NCBI GenBank assembly: GCA_015064525.1
Contig: SVSC01000004.1
Location: 1-48,658 of the forward strand
Reading direction: 5' to 3'
DNA length: 48,658 bases
Source: Oscillospiraceae bacterium
Lineage (GTDB): Bacteria; Bacillota; Clostridia; Oscillospirales; CAG-272
In this document: one piece after another, positions 27,812-35,610 of the stretch
Numbering within the stretch: the stretch's first letter is position 1
How the letters are laid out: each line of letters starts with the position of its first letter
Notes under the pieces: model-generated
What the model saw: only the letters and a program-made list of their open reading frames with translations
Told to the model about the DNA's origin: nothing
Databases searched by the model: none
Translations under genes and position numbers: made by a program

Positions 27812-28924
27812 ATGAAAACATTACTGAGAGGCGGACGGGTTTGGCGCCGTGACCGTAGCTTCCGCGAGAATTGCCCCGTTGTGCTCGAGAACGGCTTGAT
27901 CCGTTCCGTTGGCAATGAGGAGGACTGCGACGAGGTTCTGGATGCGCGGGGAATGACGGTGCTTCCCGGGCTTGTGGACGTTCACACCCATGGCAGAGCA
28001 GGCGGGGATTTCACCACCGCAGGTCTTGAAAAAATGAAGGAAATGCTGGCGGATTACCACCGTATGGGCGTAACCTCCGTGTTCGCCACCCTTGCCTCGG
28101 GAACCGAGCAGGAGTGGAACGACGCCATTCGGTTGGTGCAGGAGGCAGGCTTCGACGGTATCCATTTGGAGGGATGCTTTCTCAACGCCGCCAAGCGCGG
28201 CGCTCATCCCACCCATCTGCTCACGCCACTGAGCGCCGAGGCGTTGGAGGGCTTCCTTTCCCAAATTCAATTGCCCTGCCACCTCACCGCCGCCTTTGAA
28301 TTGGATGCCGACGGCTCCTTTGCCGCTTGCGCCCGCCGCCACGGCGTGACCATGGGCTTGGGACACACCATGGCAACCGCCGCCGAGGCGCGCCTTGCCA
28401 TGGAGCGGGGGGTTACATCCTTCTCCCATTTGTATAACGCAATGCCTCCTCTGCACCACAGAGAGGGAGGCGCCGTTAGCGTGGCGCTTACCTCAAACGC
28501 TTGGGCTGAGGTGATTGCCGACGGACTCCACATCTGCCCCGAAATGGTGGCGCTGGCGTGGAGGTGTAAGTTGCCCGATCGGATGGTGCTGATCACCGAT
28601 TCCATGGAGGCAACGGGATGCCCCGACGGTGAGTACGCCATTGCAGGGCAAAAGGTGATCGTGAAGAACGGCAGAGCCGAAACGATGGACGGCGCTTTGG
28701 CAGGCAGTACGCTGAACCTTTGGGACGGCGTGAAAAATTTGATGCGGTTTGCGGGAATCCCCCTGGAGGAAGCCATTGCGGCAGCAACGGTCAATCCTGC
28801 CGAAATGGTTGGAATCGGTGACCGCGTTGGAGCCGTTGAGGCAGAAATGAGAGCCGATTTGCTGTTGGTGGACGATGCCTTGGAAAGAAAGGCTGTGTTC
28901 GCCCGCGGCGAGAGGGTGCTGTAA
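27812..28924 (+). CDS. nagA: N-acetylglucosamine-6-phosphate deacetylase
   Basis: LPGLVDVHTHGRAGGDF, HLEGCFLN..KRGAH, GLGHTMATAAEA, FSHLYNAMPPLHHREGG, LITDSMEATGCPDGEY. Confidence 0.95.
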   Translation: MKTLLRGGRVWRRDRSFRENCPVVLENGLIRSVGNEEDCDEVLDARGMTVLPGLVDVHTHGRAGGDFTTAGLEKMKEMLADYHRMGVTSVFATLASGTEQEWNDAIRLVQEAGFDGIHLEGCFLNAAKRGAHPTHLLTPLSAEALEGFLSQIQLPCHLTAAFELDADGSFAACARRHGVTMGLGHTMATAAEARLAMERGVTSFSHLYNAMPPLHHREGGAVSVALTSNAWAEVIADGLHICPEMVALAWRCKLPDRMVLITDSMEATGCPDGEYAIAGQKVIVKNGRAETMDGALAGSTLNLWDGVKNLMRFAGIPLEEAIAAATVNPAEMVGIGDRVGAVEAEMRADLLLVDDALERKAVFARGERVL

Positions 28925-28936
28925 CGGAGGAAACAC

Positions 28937-29470
28937 GTGAATAAACGAAAGATCAAACAATTGATCCTCATAGTACTGTTGGGGATCGGGACACTTTTTT
29001 CGCTGGTTGTCTCTGTGCTTGCCATGATCCCCGTGAACACCGCGGTGGAGATTCGCGAGGAGATCAAGGCTTCCTCCTCGGCTGTCAGCGCTAACGAGGA
29101 AACCGCTTATATCACCGAGGTCAGCGGCGCGATCCGAAACACCACGGATCGGGATCTGGTGGTGGCAAAGCTGGAGGTTCCCACCGTATCGTTGGGAGGG
29201 GATAACGGTCCCGTTGTCGTTTTTGAAAATATCACCATCCCCGCCAGAGGAACGATTACCATCGCGAAAACCGAAACGGGAACCGTCTCCTGCGACCGCG
29301 TGGGGGACATCGTTGCCACGGTTGGCGAGGAGACCTTCTATCTCCGCAATCCCGCGGAGCAGGCGGCAACCGTTTCGCTGGTGCCGATTCTCTTTACTCT
29401 GGTGCTGGGCTACCTGCTGGTCTACGCTTGCAGGGTTTATTACTATATGATTTTGGAGGAACGAGTCTGA
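28937..29470 (+). CDS. Hypothetical membrane protein (two TM segments, extracytoplasmic beta-rich domain)
   Basis: TM helices at both termini, RBS cggagga upstream, short intergenic gap to nagA. Confidence 0.65.
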   Translation: MNKRKIKQLILIVLLGIGTLFSLVVSVLAMIPVNTAVEIREEIKASSSAVSANEETAYITEVSGAIRNTTDRDLVVAKLEVPTVSLGGDNGPVVVFENITIPARGTITIAKTETGTVSCDRVGDIVATVGEETFYLRNPAEQAATVSLVPILFTLVLGYLLVYACRVYYYMILEERV

Positions 29471-29515
29471 AATAAACTTTTTTACCGAATTTTTCAAGTT
29501 TTTTTCAAAAAGGTC

Positions 29516-29544
29516 TGTACATTTTGAAAAAAATATGGTATGAT
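29516..29544 (+). promoter_or_regulatory. Promoter of the 74-aa membrane protein gene
   Basis: TGTACA 29516-29521, 17 nt, TATGAT 29539-29544. Confidence 0.6.
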
Positions 29545-29576
29545 TAAATTACCACTTTGAAAAGGAGGAAAAAAGA

Positions 29577-29801
29577 ATGACTTGGTTTAACAAACAGAGC
29601 CGTTTGGTTCAGCTGATCCTGCTCCTGATCCCCGGTGTGAACTGGGTGACTGAGATCGTGGTTCGTTGGTCCACCTGGCTGAAAAAGGGCGGACTTATCC
29701 GTTTGATCATTTGCGTTCTCGTAACCATCCCCAGCGGAATCGTGTTCGGTTGGCTGGATCTGGTTTGGGTTCTGCTCTTTAAGAAGCTGTTCCTGCAGTA
29801 A
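29577..29801 (+). CDS. Small hydrophobic membrane protein (74 aa)
   Basis: Own promoter, strong RBS (aaaaggagg), terminator at 29827-29858; MTWFNKQSRLVQLILLLIPGVNWVTEIVVRWSTWLKKG... Confidence 0.75.
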   Translation: MTWFNKQSRLVQLILLLIPGVNWVTEIVVRWSTWLKKGGLIRLIICVLVTIPSGIVFGWLDLVWVLLFKKLFLQ

Positions 29802-29826
29802 TATCGCAAACAGCGAACATAAAAAT

Positions 29827-29858
29827 ACGCAGAGGTGTAAATGCCTCTGCGTTTTTTT
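29827..29858. terminator. Intrinsic terminator
   Basis: acgcagagg / cctctgcgt followed by a T tract. Confidence 0.9.
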
Positions 29859-29899
29859 CGGAATATAGAGCGGGGAGCTGTTGCGGGGTGGCGGGCAAG

Positions 29900-30197
29900 C
29901 CCGCTTTCCAAACTCGACTCTTGTTTGATTGTAATTCGGTCATGCTATCCCCGAGAATGAAATTTTATCTGTTTCCAAAACAGTTCAACCTCACTAACAT
30001 CATGGAGCGGATGGGGTGGCGGGACCCAGCCGCTTGCGGGAGCTATTGTTTGGTGAGCGTATCGCAGATGGGCGGTATAAAACTACAGACCGAGCCGCCA
30101 TGTATCACAAACTCCAAACCAACCCCTACGGGAAAGTTCTTGGAGGTGTGGAACCTTCTTTCAAGAAGGTTCCACAATCCACCCTTCCCTTCCAAAA
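29900..30197 (+). repeat. Dispersed intergenic repeat family 2, copy B
   Basis: tgtttccaaaacagttcaa...ctaacatcatggagcggatggggtggcgggacccagccgcttgcgggagct...ctacgggaaagttcttggaggtgtggaaccttctttcaagaaggttccac. Confidence 0.85.
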
Positions 30198-30420
30198 CTA
30201 ACATCGTGGAGCGGATGGGGTGGCGGGACCCAGCCGCTTGCGGGAGCTATTGTTTGGTGAGCGTACCGCAGATGAGCGACATGAAACTACCGACCGAGCC
30301 GCTATGTATCGCTACTTCCAAACGAACGACCAACCCGCTATGTATCACCAACTCCAAACCAACCCCCACGGGAAAGTTCTTGGAGGTGTGGAACCTTCTT
30401 TCAAGAAGGTTCCACAAATC
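30198..30420 (+). repeat. Dispersed intergenic repeat family 2, copy C (tandem to copy B, 204-nt offset)
   Basis: ctaacatcgtggagcggatggggtggcgggacccagccgcttgcgggagctattgtttggtgagcgta repeats copy B almost exactly; ends with the same hairpin (30388-30415). Contains an internal 36-39-nt duplication (ccgctatgtatc...tccaaac.aac). Confidence 0.88.
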
Positions 30421-30438
30421 GCGTCCTCTCCCCAATAA

Positions 30439-32070
30439 CTAACCCTGATCCAATTCCTTCAAATAGTCCTCCAGCTCGCTCTTGATCACAGAGACTTGGG
30501 GGCCGTAGACCACCTGAACACCGCCGCCGCGACGGAAGACACCGGCGGCACCGCTGGCGCGAAGAAGGTCATCCTTCACCAGATCGGGGTTGTTCACGCT
30601 TACGCGCAAACGGGTGGCGCAGCAGTCCAGCGACACAAGATTGTCGCGCCCTCCCAGTCCCTCAAGAATCTGCGCGGATTGATCGGTGTGCTTGCCGACG
30701 GACGTTCCCTCCTTGCGCTGATTGTAGTCGGCGCGGGTGTAGAGCTTCACCTCTCCGTCGCCAATCTCGCGACCGGGAGTGGCGTAGTTCTTTTTGAGAA
30801 TGAGGAAGCGGAACAGAAAGAAATAAACGAGAAAATAGAAGACACCCACCAGCGGCACCATCAGCCAGTTGGTTTTGGCATTGCCTTGCAGGATGCCAAA
30901 GAGGGTGAGGTCGATGATGCCTCCCGAAAAGGTCATGCCAACGCCTACCTTTAAAAGGTGCATGAGCATATAGGCGAGCCCCGCGAAGATCGAGTGAATC
31001 ACGTAGAGCAGGGGTGCCACAAAAAGGAAGGTGAATTCGATGGGCTCGGTGATACCCGTGAGCATGGCGGTCAGCGCGGCGGAGAGGAGAAGTCCTCCCG
31101 CTGCCTTTTTCTTTTTGGTGTCGGCGCAGGTGTACATTGCCAGCGCGGCGCCGGGAAGACCGAAGATCATCAGCGGGAATTTACCGCTCATGAAGCGGCA
31201 GGCATCCACCGAGAAGCGCAGGGTGGAGGGGGAAGCTAACTGGGCGAAAAAGATATTTTGGGCGCCGTAGACCATCACGCCGTCGATCAGCGCGGAGCCG
31301 CCCACACCAGTTTGCCAGAAGGGAAGATAGAATACGTGGTGAAGCCCGAAGGGGATGAGAATCCGTTCAATGAAGCCGTAAATAAAGGTGCCTGCGTAGC
31401 CCGATTTCAGAACCAGATCGCCAAGAGCGTAGATTCCGCTTTGAATATAGGGCCAAACGAAATACATCAGGATGCCAACGGGAATATACGCCGCGGTGGA
31501 AATGATGGGAATAAAGCGACTGCCACCAAAGAAGGAAATGACATTGGGCAGGCGGATCTTATAAAAGCGATTGGTGAGATACGCCACGCCAAGACCAACG
31601 ATGATGCCGCCGAACACGCCCATCTGCAGGGAGGGAATGCCCACCACGTCCGCAACCGTACCCTCGGGCATGGCACCCTCAGCCAGCTTTCCGCTGATCG
31701 CCAGCAGGGCGTTGATGGTTTTGTGCATCACGAAAAAGGCAATGGCGGCAGACAGCGTGGCGGTTGCTTTTTCGTTCTCTGCCATGCCGAGCGCAACGCC
31801 CATGGCAAAGAGCAGAGGCAGATTGTCGAAGATAACGGTTCCAACCGATGCGAGGAGCGAGAAGATGGAATAGAGAACGGTTCCCGGCCCCATGATCCCA
31901 ATCAGACCGTAGGTTTCCAGCATGGCGGCGTTGGTGAAGGATGCCCCCACGCCTAAAAGAAGCCCCGCAATGGGGAGAAGAGCGATGGGAAGCATAAAGG
32001 CGCGTCCCACCCGTTGCAGAACGCTGAACAGTCCCGCGCCGCGTTTTTGTTTCATGATAGCTTCAGACAT
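30439..32070 (-). CDS. PTS transporter subunit EIICB (glucose/N-acetylglucosamine family)
   Basis: FMLPIALLPIAGLLLGVGASFTN, TGITEPIEFTFLFVAPLLYVIHSIFAGLAYM, EIIB LDCCATRLRVSVNN. Confidence 0.93.
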   Translation of the reverse strand: MSEAIMKQKRGAGLFSVLQRVGRAFMLPIALLPIAGLLLGVGASFTNAAMLETYGLIGIMGPGTVLYSIFSLLASVGTVIFDNLPLLFAMGVALGMAENEKATATLSAAIAFFVMHKTINALLAISGKLAEGAMPEGTVADVVGIPSLQMGVFGGIIVGLGVAYLTNRFYKIRLPNVISFFGGSRFIPIISTAAYIPVGILMYFVWPYIQSGIYALGDLVLKSGYAGTFIYGFIERILIPFGLHHVFYLPFWQTGVGGSALIDGVMVYGAQNIFFAQLASPSTLRFSVDACRFMSGKFPLMIFGLPGAALAMYTCADTKKKKAAGGLLLSAALTAMLTGITEPIEFTFLFVAPLLYVIHSIFAGLAYMLMHLLKVGVGMTFSGGIIDLTLFGILQGNAKTNWLMVPLVGVFYFLVYFFLFRFLILKKNYATPGREIGDGEVKLYTRADYNQRKEGTSVGKHTDQSAQILEGLGGRDNLVSLDCCATRLRVSVNNPDLVKDDLLRASGAAGVFRRGGGVQVVYGPQVSVIKSELEDYLKELDQG

Positions 32071-32073
32071 GAA

Positions 32074-32556
32074 TTAACCTTTCCGACCGATCCGATAGAC
32101 CATGGCGGCGTCGCGTCCGCCCTCCAGCCTACCGTAGCGGTACTCTATTGTTTGTGTGATTTCGGGATTGCTGATCAGGAGCGCTGTGACGGTGGGAAGC
32201 CCACGGCTTTCGATCTCCTTCAGCTTTGCTTCTGCCAATGGCGCCCCGGCGAGAACGGCTTCTCCCGATTGAACCAGCGGGCGAAAGCCCTCGCCCTTGA
32301 GGGAAACGGTATCAACTCCGATATGGATCAACAGCTCCAGACCGTCCTCGGAACGAATGGTGTAGGCGTGCCCCTCCTCGGAAACGCCCTCCACAATCCC
32401 GTTGCAGGGAGAGAAAAAGCAGCCGTCCGTGGGTCGAATGGCAACGCCGTTGCCCAAAATTCCGGAGGAAAAGGCTTCGTCGGGCATTTCGGTCAGGGGG
32501 CAGCATTCCCCCGTGCAAACCGAGAGCAGGGTTTTTTCTTTTTTTGAAAACAGCAT
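32074..32556 (-). CDS. crr: PTS glucose-type EIIA component
   Basis: MPDEAFSSGILGNGVAIRPTDG, LLIHIGVDTVSLKGEGF. Confidence 0.93.
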   Translation of the reverse strand: MLFSKKEKTLLSVCTGECCPLTEMPDEAFSSGILGNGVAIRPTDGCFFSPCNGIVEGVSEEGHAYTIRSEDGLELLIHIGVDTVSLKGEGFRPLVQSGEAVLAGAPLAEAKLKEIESRGLPTVTALLISNPEITQTIEYRYGRLEGGRDAAMVYRIGRKG

Positions 32557-32568
32557 GATAGCCTCCGA

Positions 32569-34221
32569 TTATTTACATTCAATCACTTTTTCGCGGACCC
32601 CGAGCAGGTAGGGAACGGAAACGGAAAGCTCGTCGATCCGCATATCCGCAAACCGTTGGGTCAGGCGCAGATCCGCCGCCATCTCGCCGCAGATGCCGAT
32701 CCAGCCGCCCCGCCCGTGGATGGCGCGCGCCGATTCCTCAATGAGCCGCAGGACGGGCTCCCGATTTCTCTCGCACAGAGAGGCTAAATAAGGATTCTGA
32801 CGATCGGCGGCAAGAGTGTATTGGGTGAGATCGTTGGTGCCGATCGAAAAGAAGTTTACCTCCTCGGCAAGCTCGCGGCACATCACCGCCGCGGCGGGCG
32901 TTTCGATCATGATGCCGAATTCCATGCCGTTGTCGAAGGCTTTTCCCTCTTTTTGCAGCTCTGCCTTGCACTCCTCCAGAAGCCGCCTGCAGTTTCGCAC
33001 CTCCTCCACGGAAACGATCATGGGGATCATCAGGGAAACGGTTCCGTAGGCGGATGCCCGCAGAATGGCTCGCAGCTGCTCCTTGAACAGCTCTTCGCGG
33101 GCGAGGCAAAGCCGCACCGCGCGGAAGCCCAGCGCGGGGTTTTCCTCTCGCGGCAGGTTCAGGTAGGGGATTTGCTTGTCGGCGCCCGCATCCAGCGTGC
33201 GGAATACGATCCGCTTGCCGTTCATTGCCTCCACGGTTTTTCGGTAGGAGACGTACAGCTCCTCCTCGGTGGGGGCGTGGTCCATGGTAAGATAGAGAAG
33301 CTCGGTTCGCAGAAGTCCAACGCCGTCGGCGCCGCCCGCGCAGGCCGCGGCTGCCTCTCCGCTGTCTCCCACGTTGGCGTAGATCAGCATACGGTGTCCG
33401 CTTCTTGTAACGGCGGGCTTGTTGATCAGGCTTCGCAGATAGCGGTCATGCTCCCGCGCCAGCTCGTTTTCCTCCCTACGGCTCTGCTCAAAGGCGCGCA
33501 GCGTTTCCGCGTCGGGGGATAGGGTCAGCCGTCCCTCCGCGGCATCCAAAAGAGCAAAGCAACCATCCATGGAGGCGGGAAGCTCGCCCACGCCCACCAG
33601 CGCGGGAATTCCCATGGCGCGGGCGAGAATGGCGGTGTGAGAGCTTGGGGTTCCTCCAAAGGTGACAAAGCCGAGAATTCTGGACTTATCCAGCGTGACG
33701 GTTTGGGAGGGGGTGAGATCGGGTGCCACCAGAATATAGGATTCCTGCGGCTCCGCGACGGCGGGCTTTTCTGCTCCCGCCAATTGCTCTAACAGTTGCT
33801 CTCGCAGGTCGGCAATGTCATTGGCGCGCGCGGAAAGATAGGGATCGTCCATGCTCCGAAAGCGGGCGGCAAAGCGGTCGGTGGCGCTGATCACGGCATC
33901 CTCGGCAGTGGTGTTCGCGGTAAGCGCTTCAAACAGCGCTTCGGTAAAATCCTCGTCCTCCAGCACCATGGCGTGGATCTCGAAAATTTCGGCAAGCTCC
34001 TCGGAAAGCTCGGCAAGGGTACGTTCCCGTAGGAGCTTCAAGCGGCTTGCGGTTTCTCTTAAAGCAAGCTCTAAACGGCAACGCTCCTCCCGAGGATGGC
34101 GGTGGACTTTCGCGGGCTTTGGGGGTTGTTCGGAATGAAAAAAATGCAGACGTCCTGCGATTTTTCCCGTATTGATCCCAATTCCCGTTACAAAGCGACT
34201 GCTTTGAGGTGTGCTTGGCAT
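32569..34221 (-). CDS. ptsI: Phosphoenolpyruvate-protein phosphotransferase (PTS enzyme I)
   Basis: VTFGGTPSSHTAILARAMGIPALVG active site, GADGVGLLRTELLYL, EFGIMIETPAAAVM, NFFSIGTNDLTQYTLAADRQN, GICGEMAAD. Confidence 0.95.
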   Translation of the reverse strand: MPSTPQSSRFVTGIGINTGKIAGRLHFFHSEQPPKPAKVHRHPREERCRLELALRETASRLKLLRERTLAELSEELAEIFEIHAMVLEDEDFTEALFEALTANTTAEDAVISATDRFAARFRSMDDPYLSARANDIADLREQLLEQLAGAEKPAVAEPQESYILVAPDLTPSQTVTLDKSRILGFVTFGGTPSSHTAILARAMGIPALVGVGELPASMDGCFALLDAAEGRLTLSPDAETLRAFEQSRREENELAREHDRYLRSLINKPAVTRSGHRMLIYANVGDSGEAAAACAGGADGVGLLRTELLYLTMDHAPTEEELYVSYRKTVEAMNGKRIVFRTLDAGADKQIPYLNLPREENPALGFRAVRLCLAREELFKEQLRAILRASAYGTVSLMIPMIVSVEEVRNCRRLLEECKAELQKEGKAFDNGMEFGIMIETPAAAVMCRELAEEVNFFSIGTNDLTQYTLAADRQNPYLASLCERNREPVLRLIEESARAIHGRGGWIGICGEMAADLRLTQRFADMRIDELSVSVPYLLGVREKVIECK

Positions 34222-34222
34222 A

Positions 34223-34486
34223 TCAGCAGTCCCCCCAATCGGCGCAATGCTCCAAGAGCGCGTTGTATGCCGTTTCCTCGTCCTCTCCCGTGATGGTAAA
34301 GCGCAACGCCGTTCCGTAAACGGCTCCCAGCCCCATCACCGAGAGAAGCCGCTTGCAATCCGCCTCCTTGCCGTTTGCCGTTACGGTGACGGTTGCGGTG
34401 AAGCGCTTCGCAAGCGCCGCCAGCTTTCCTGCGGGACGGGCGTGCAGACCGTTGGGATCGGCAACGGTTTTTGTGAATGTCTTCAT
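34223..34486 (-). CDS. ptsH: HPr-like phosphocarrier protein with Arg at the Ser46 position
   Basis: PNGLHARPAGKLAALAKRF contains His15; NGKEADCKRLLSVMGLGAVYGT aligns with B. subtilis HPr [22 protein letters not shown]. Confidence 0.92.
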   Translation of the reverse strand: MKTFTKTVADPNGLHARPAGKLAALAKRFTATVTVTANGKEADCKRLLSVMGLGAVYGTALRFTITGEDEETAYNALLEHCADWGDC

Positions 34487-34577
34487 GCGGTACTCCTTTC
34501 TCCGCCAAAGGTCGGTTTGCTTTTATTGTGTCTGTTTCCCAAAATTTTATGCGGGGAAGATCAAAAAAATAAAAAAA

Positions 34578-34606
34578 GCCCGAGACCACCAAAGGGTGTT
34601 CTCGGG
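34578..34606. terminator. Intrinsic terminator between rpmF and the PTS operon
   Basis: gcccgagaccacc-aaa-gggtgttctcggg with A/T tracts on both sides. Confidence 0.8.
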
Positions 34607-34626
34607 TTTTTCGCATCAAGGTTAGA

Positions 34627-34827
34627 TTAAGCCTTCTTGTCGGCCTTCACTTCGATAACCTTTTTGCCATTGTAAAAGCCGCAAACCTTGCATACGCAGT
34701 GGGGCTTCACAATTGCGTCGCAAGCCGGATTCGAGCATTTCGACATGCCGGGCATAGAGAGCTTGCTGTTGTTGGAGCGTCTCTTATCTCTGCGCGCTTT
34801 CGATACTTTTTTCTTTGGTACTGCCAT
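34627..34827 (-). CDS. rpmF: 50S ribosomal protein L32
   Basis: MAVPKKKVSKARRDKRRSNNSKLSMPGMSKC...VCKVCGFYNGKKVIEVK. Start at 34827. Confidence 0.95.
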   Translation of the reverse strand: MAVPKKKVSKARRDKRRSNNSKLSMPGMSKCSNPACDAIVKPHCVCKVCGFYNGKKVIEVKADKKA

Positions 34828-34878
34828 ATCTACACCTCCTCTTGCGCACACGCCGATGGGGCACGCGCATAATTGTTT

Positions 34879-35403
34879 TTACTGATTTTCGGGATCCTCT
34901 TGAATGAGTAGCTTCTGAAGCACTGCGAGCCGAGGATCAAGCTCTTTGGTGGGGCAGCCGCAATCGCCCAAGCGGCGCGGCTTTCCGCATTTGGGGCAAA
35001 GCCCGGGACAATCGGGCTCGCAGAGGATTCGCATGGGGAAGGAGAGCAGAATTTCCTCTCGGATCAGCTCGTCCAAATCCAATTCGCCGTTTTCAATCAC
35101 GGCGTATTCGTCCACGTTTTCCTCCAGCTGTTTTTCGCTGAGACTGTCGCGCGCGGCAACGGTGCGCTCCAGGGTAACGGAGAAGCTTTGTTGCACGGGT
35201 TCTAAACAGCGGGCGCACTCGGCGCGATAGACAACGGTTGCCGTTAACGAAAGGCTCATGTAGCCTGCCTGATCGGTCACCTCGCCCAGAACGTGAGCAT
35301 CGCCTTCAAATTCAGCGCCATCCGTTGGCTCGGGAGAAAGGAAAAAATCCAGCATGATCCGATCGGTCTCGCCTCTCAGCATGGGACGCATATCCAGAGT
35401 CAT
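34879..35403 (-). CDS. DUF177 (YceD-like) protein
   Basis: CARCLEPVQQSFSVTLERTV...LDLDELIREEILLSFPMRILCEPDCPGLCPKCG; upstream of rpmF as usual. Confidence 0.92.
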   Translation of the reverse strand: MTLDMRPMLRGETDRIMLDFFLSPEPTDGAEFEGDAHVLGEVTDQAGYMSLSLTATVVYRAECARCLEPVQQSFSVTLERTVAARDSLSEKQLEENVDEYAVIENGELDLDELIREEILLSFPMRILCEPDCPGLCPKCGKPRRLGDCGCPTKELDPRLAVLQKLLIQEDPENQ

Positions 35404-35441
35404 GGAATCCCTCCTTCGGATGATCAAAATAGACATCCATT

Positions 35442-35470
35442 ATTATACCCCCAAAAAGCAAATTTGTCAA
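35442..35470 (-). promoter_or_regulatory. Consensus sigma-A promoter of the DUF177-rpmF operon
   Basis: Minus strand TTGACA (35465-35470), 17 nt, TATAAT (35442-35447). Confidence 0.85.
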
Positions 35471-35541
35471 TAGTTTTTTTGATTTTCTTCCTCATATCCC
35501 GAAAAAAAAACAAAAAGGAGACGTGAACCCGTGAGAATTGA

Positions 35542-35570
35542 TTGACAAAACCCGTAAAAAGGGGTATAAT
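35542..35570 (+). promoter_or_regulatory. Consensus sigma-A promoter of TmcAL gene
   Basis: TTGACA 35542-35547, 17 nt, TATAAT 35565-35570. Confidence 0.85.
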
Positions 35571-35610
35571 AACGGTAGAAAACGAAAACTGGGAAAGGAG
35601 GCGGAGCGAA

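Noticed and set aside
29994-30420. Possible CRISPR array from the tandem repetition
   Set aside because: Only two units of about 200 nt with near-identical content throughout; no short repeats separated by unique spacers and no cas genes.
29888-30442. 184-aa and 61/72-aa ORFs in the 30-kb repeats (GKFLEVWNLLSRRFHK / GKVLGGVEPSFKKVPQ peptides)
   Set aside because: The similarity between copies exists in several frames at once and follows the DNA repeat, including its terminal hairpin. No RBS or start-codon conservation, so treated as repeats and not genes.
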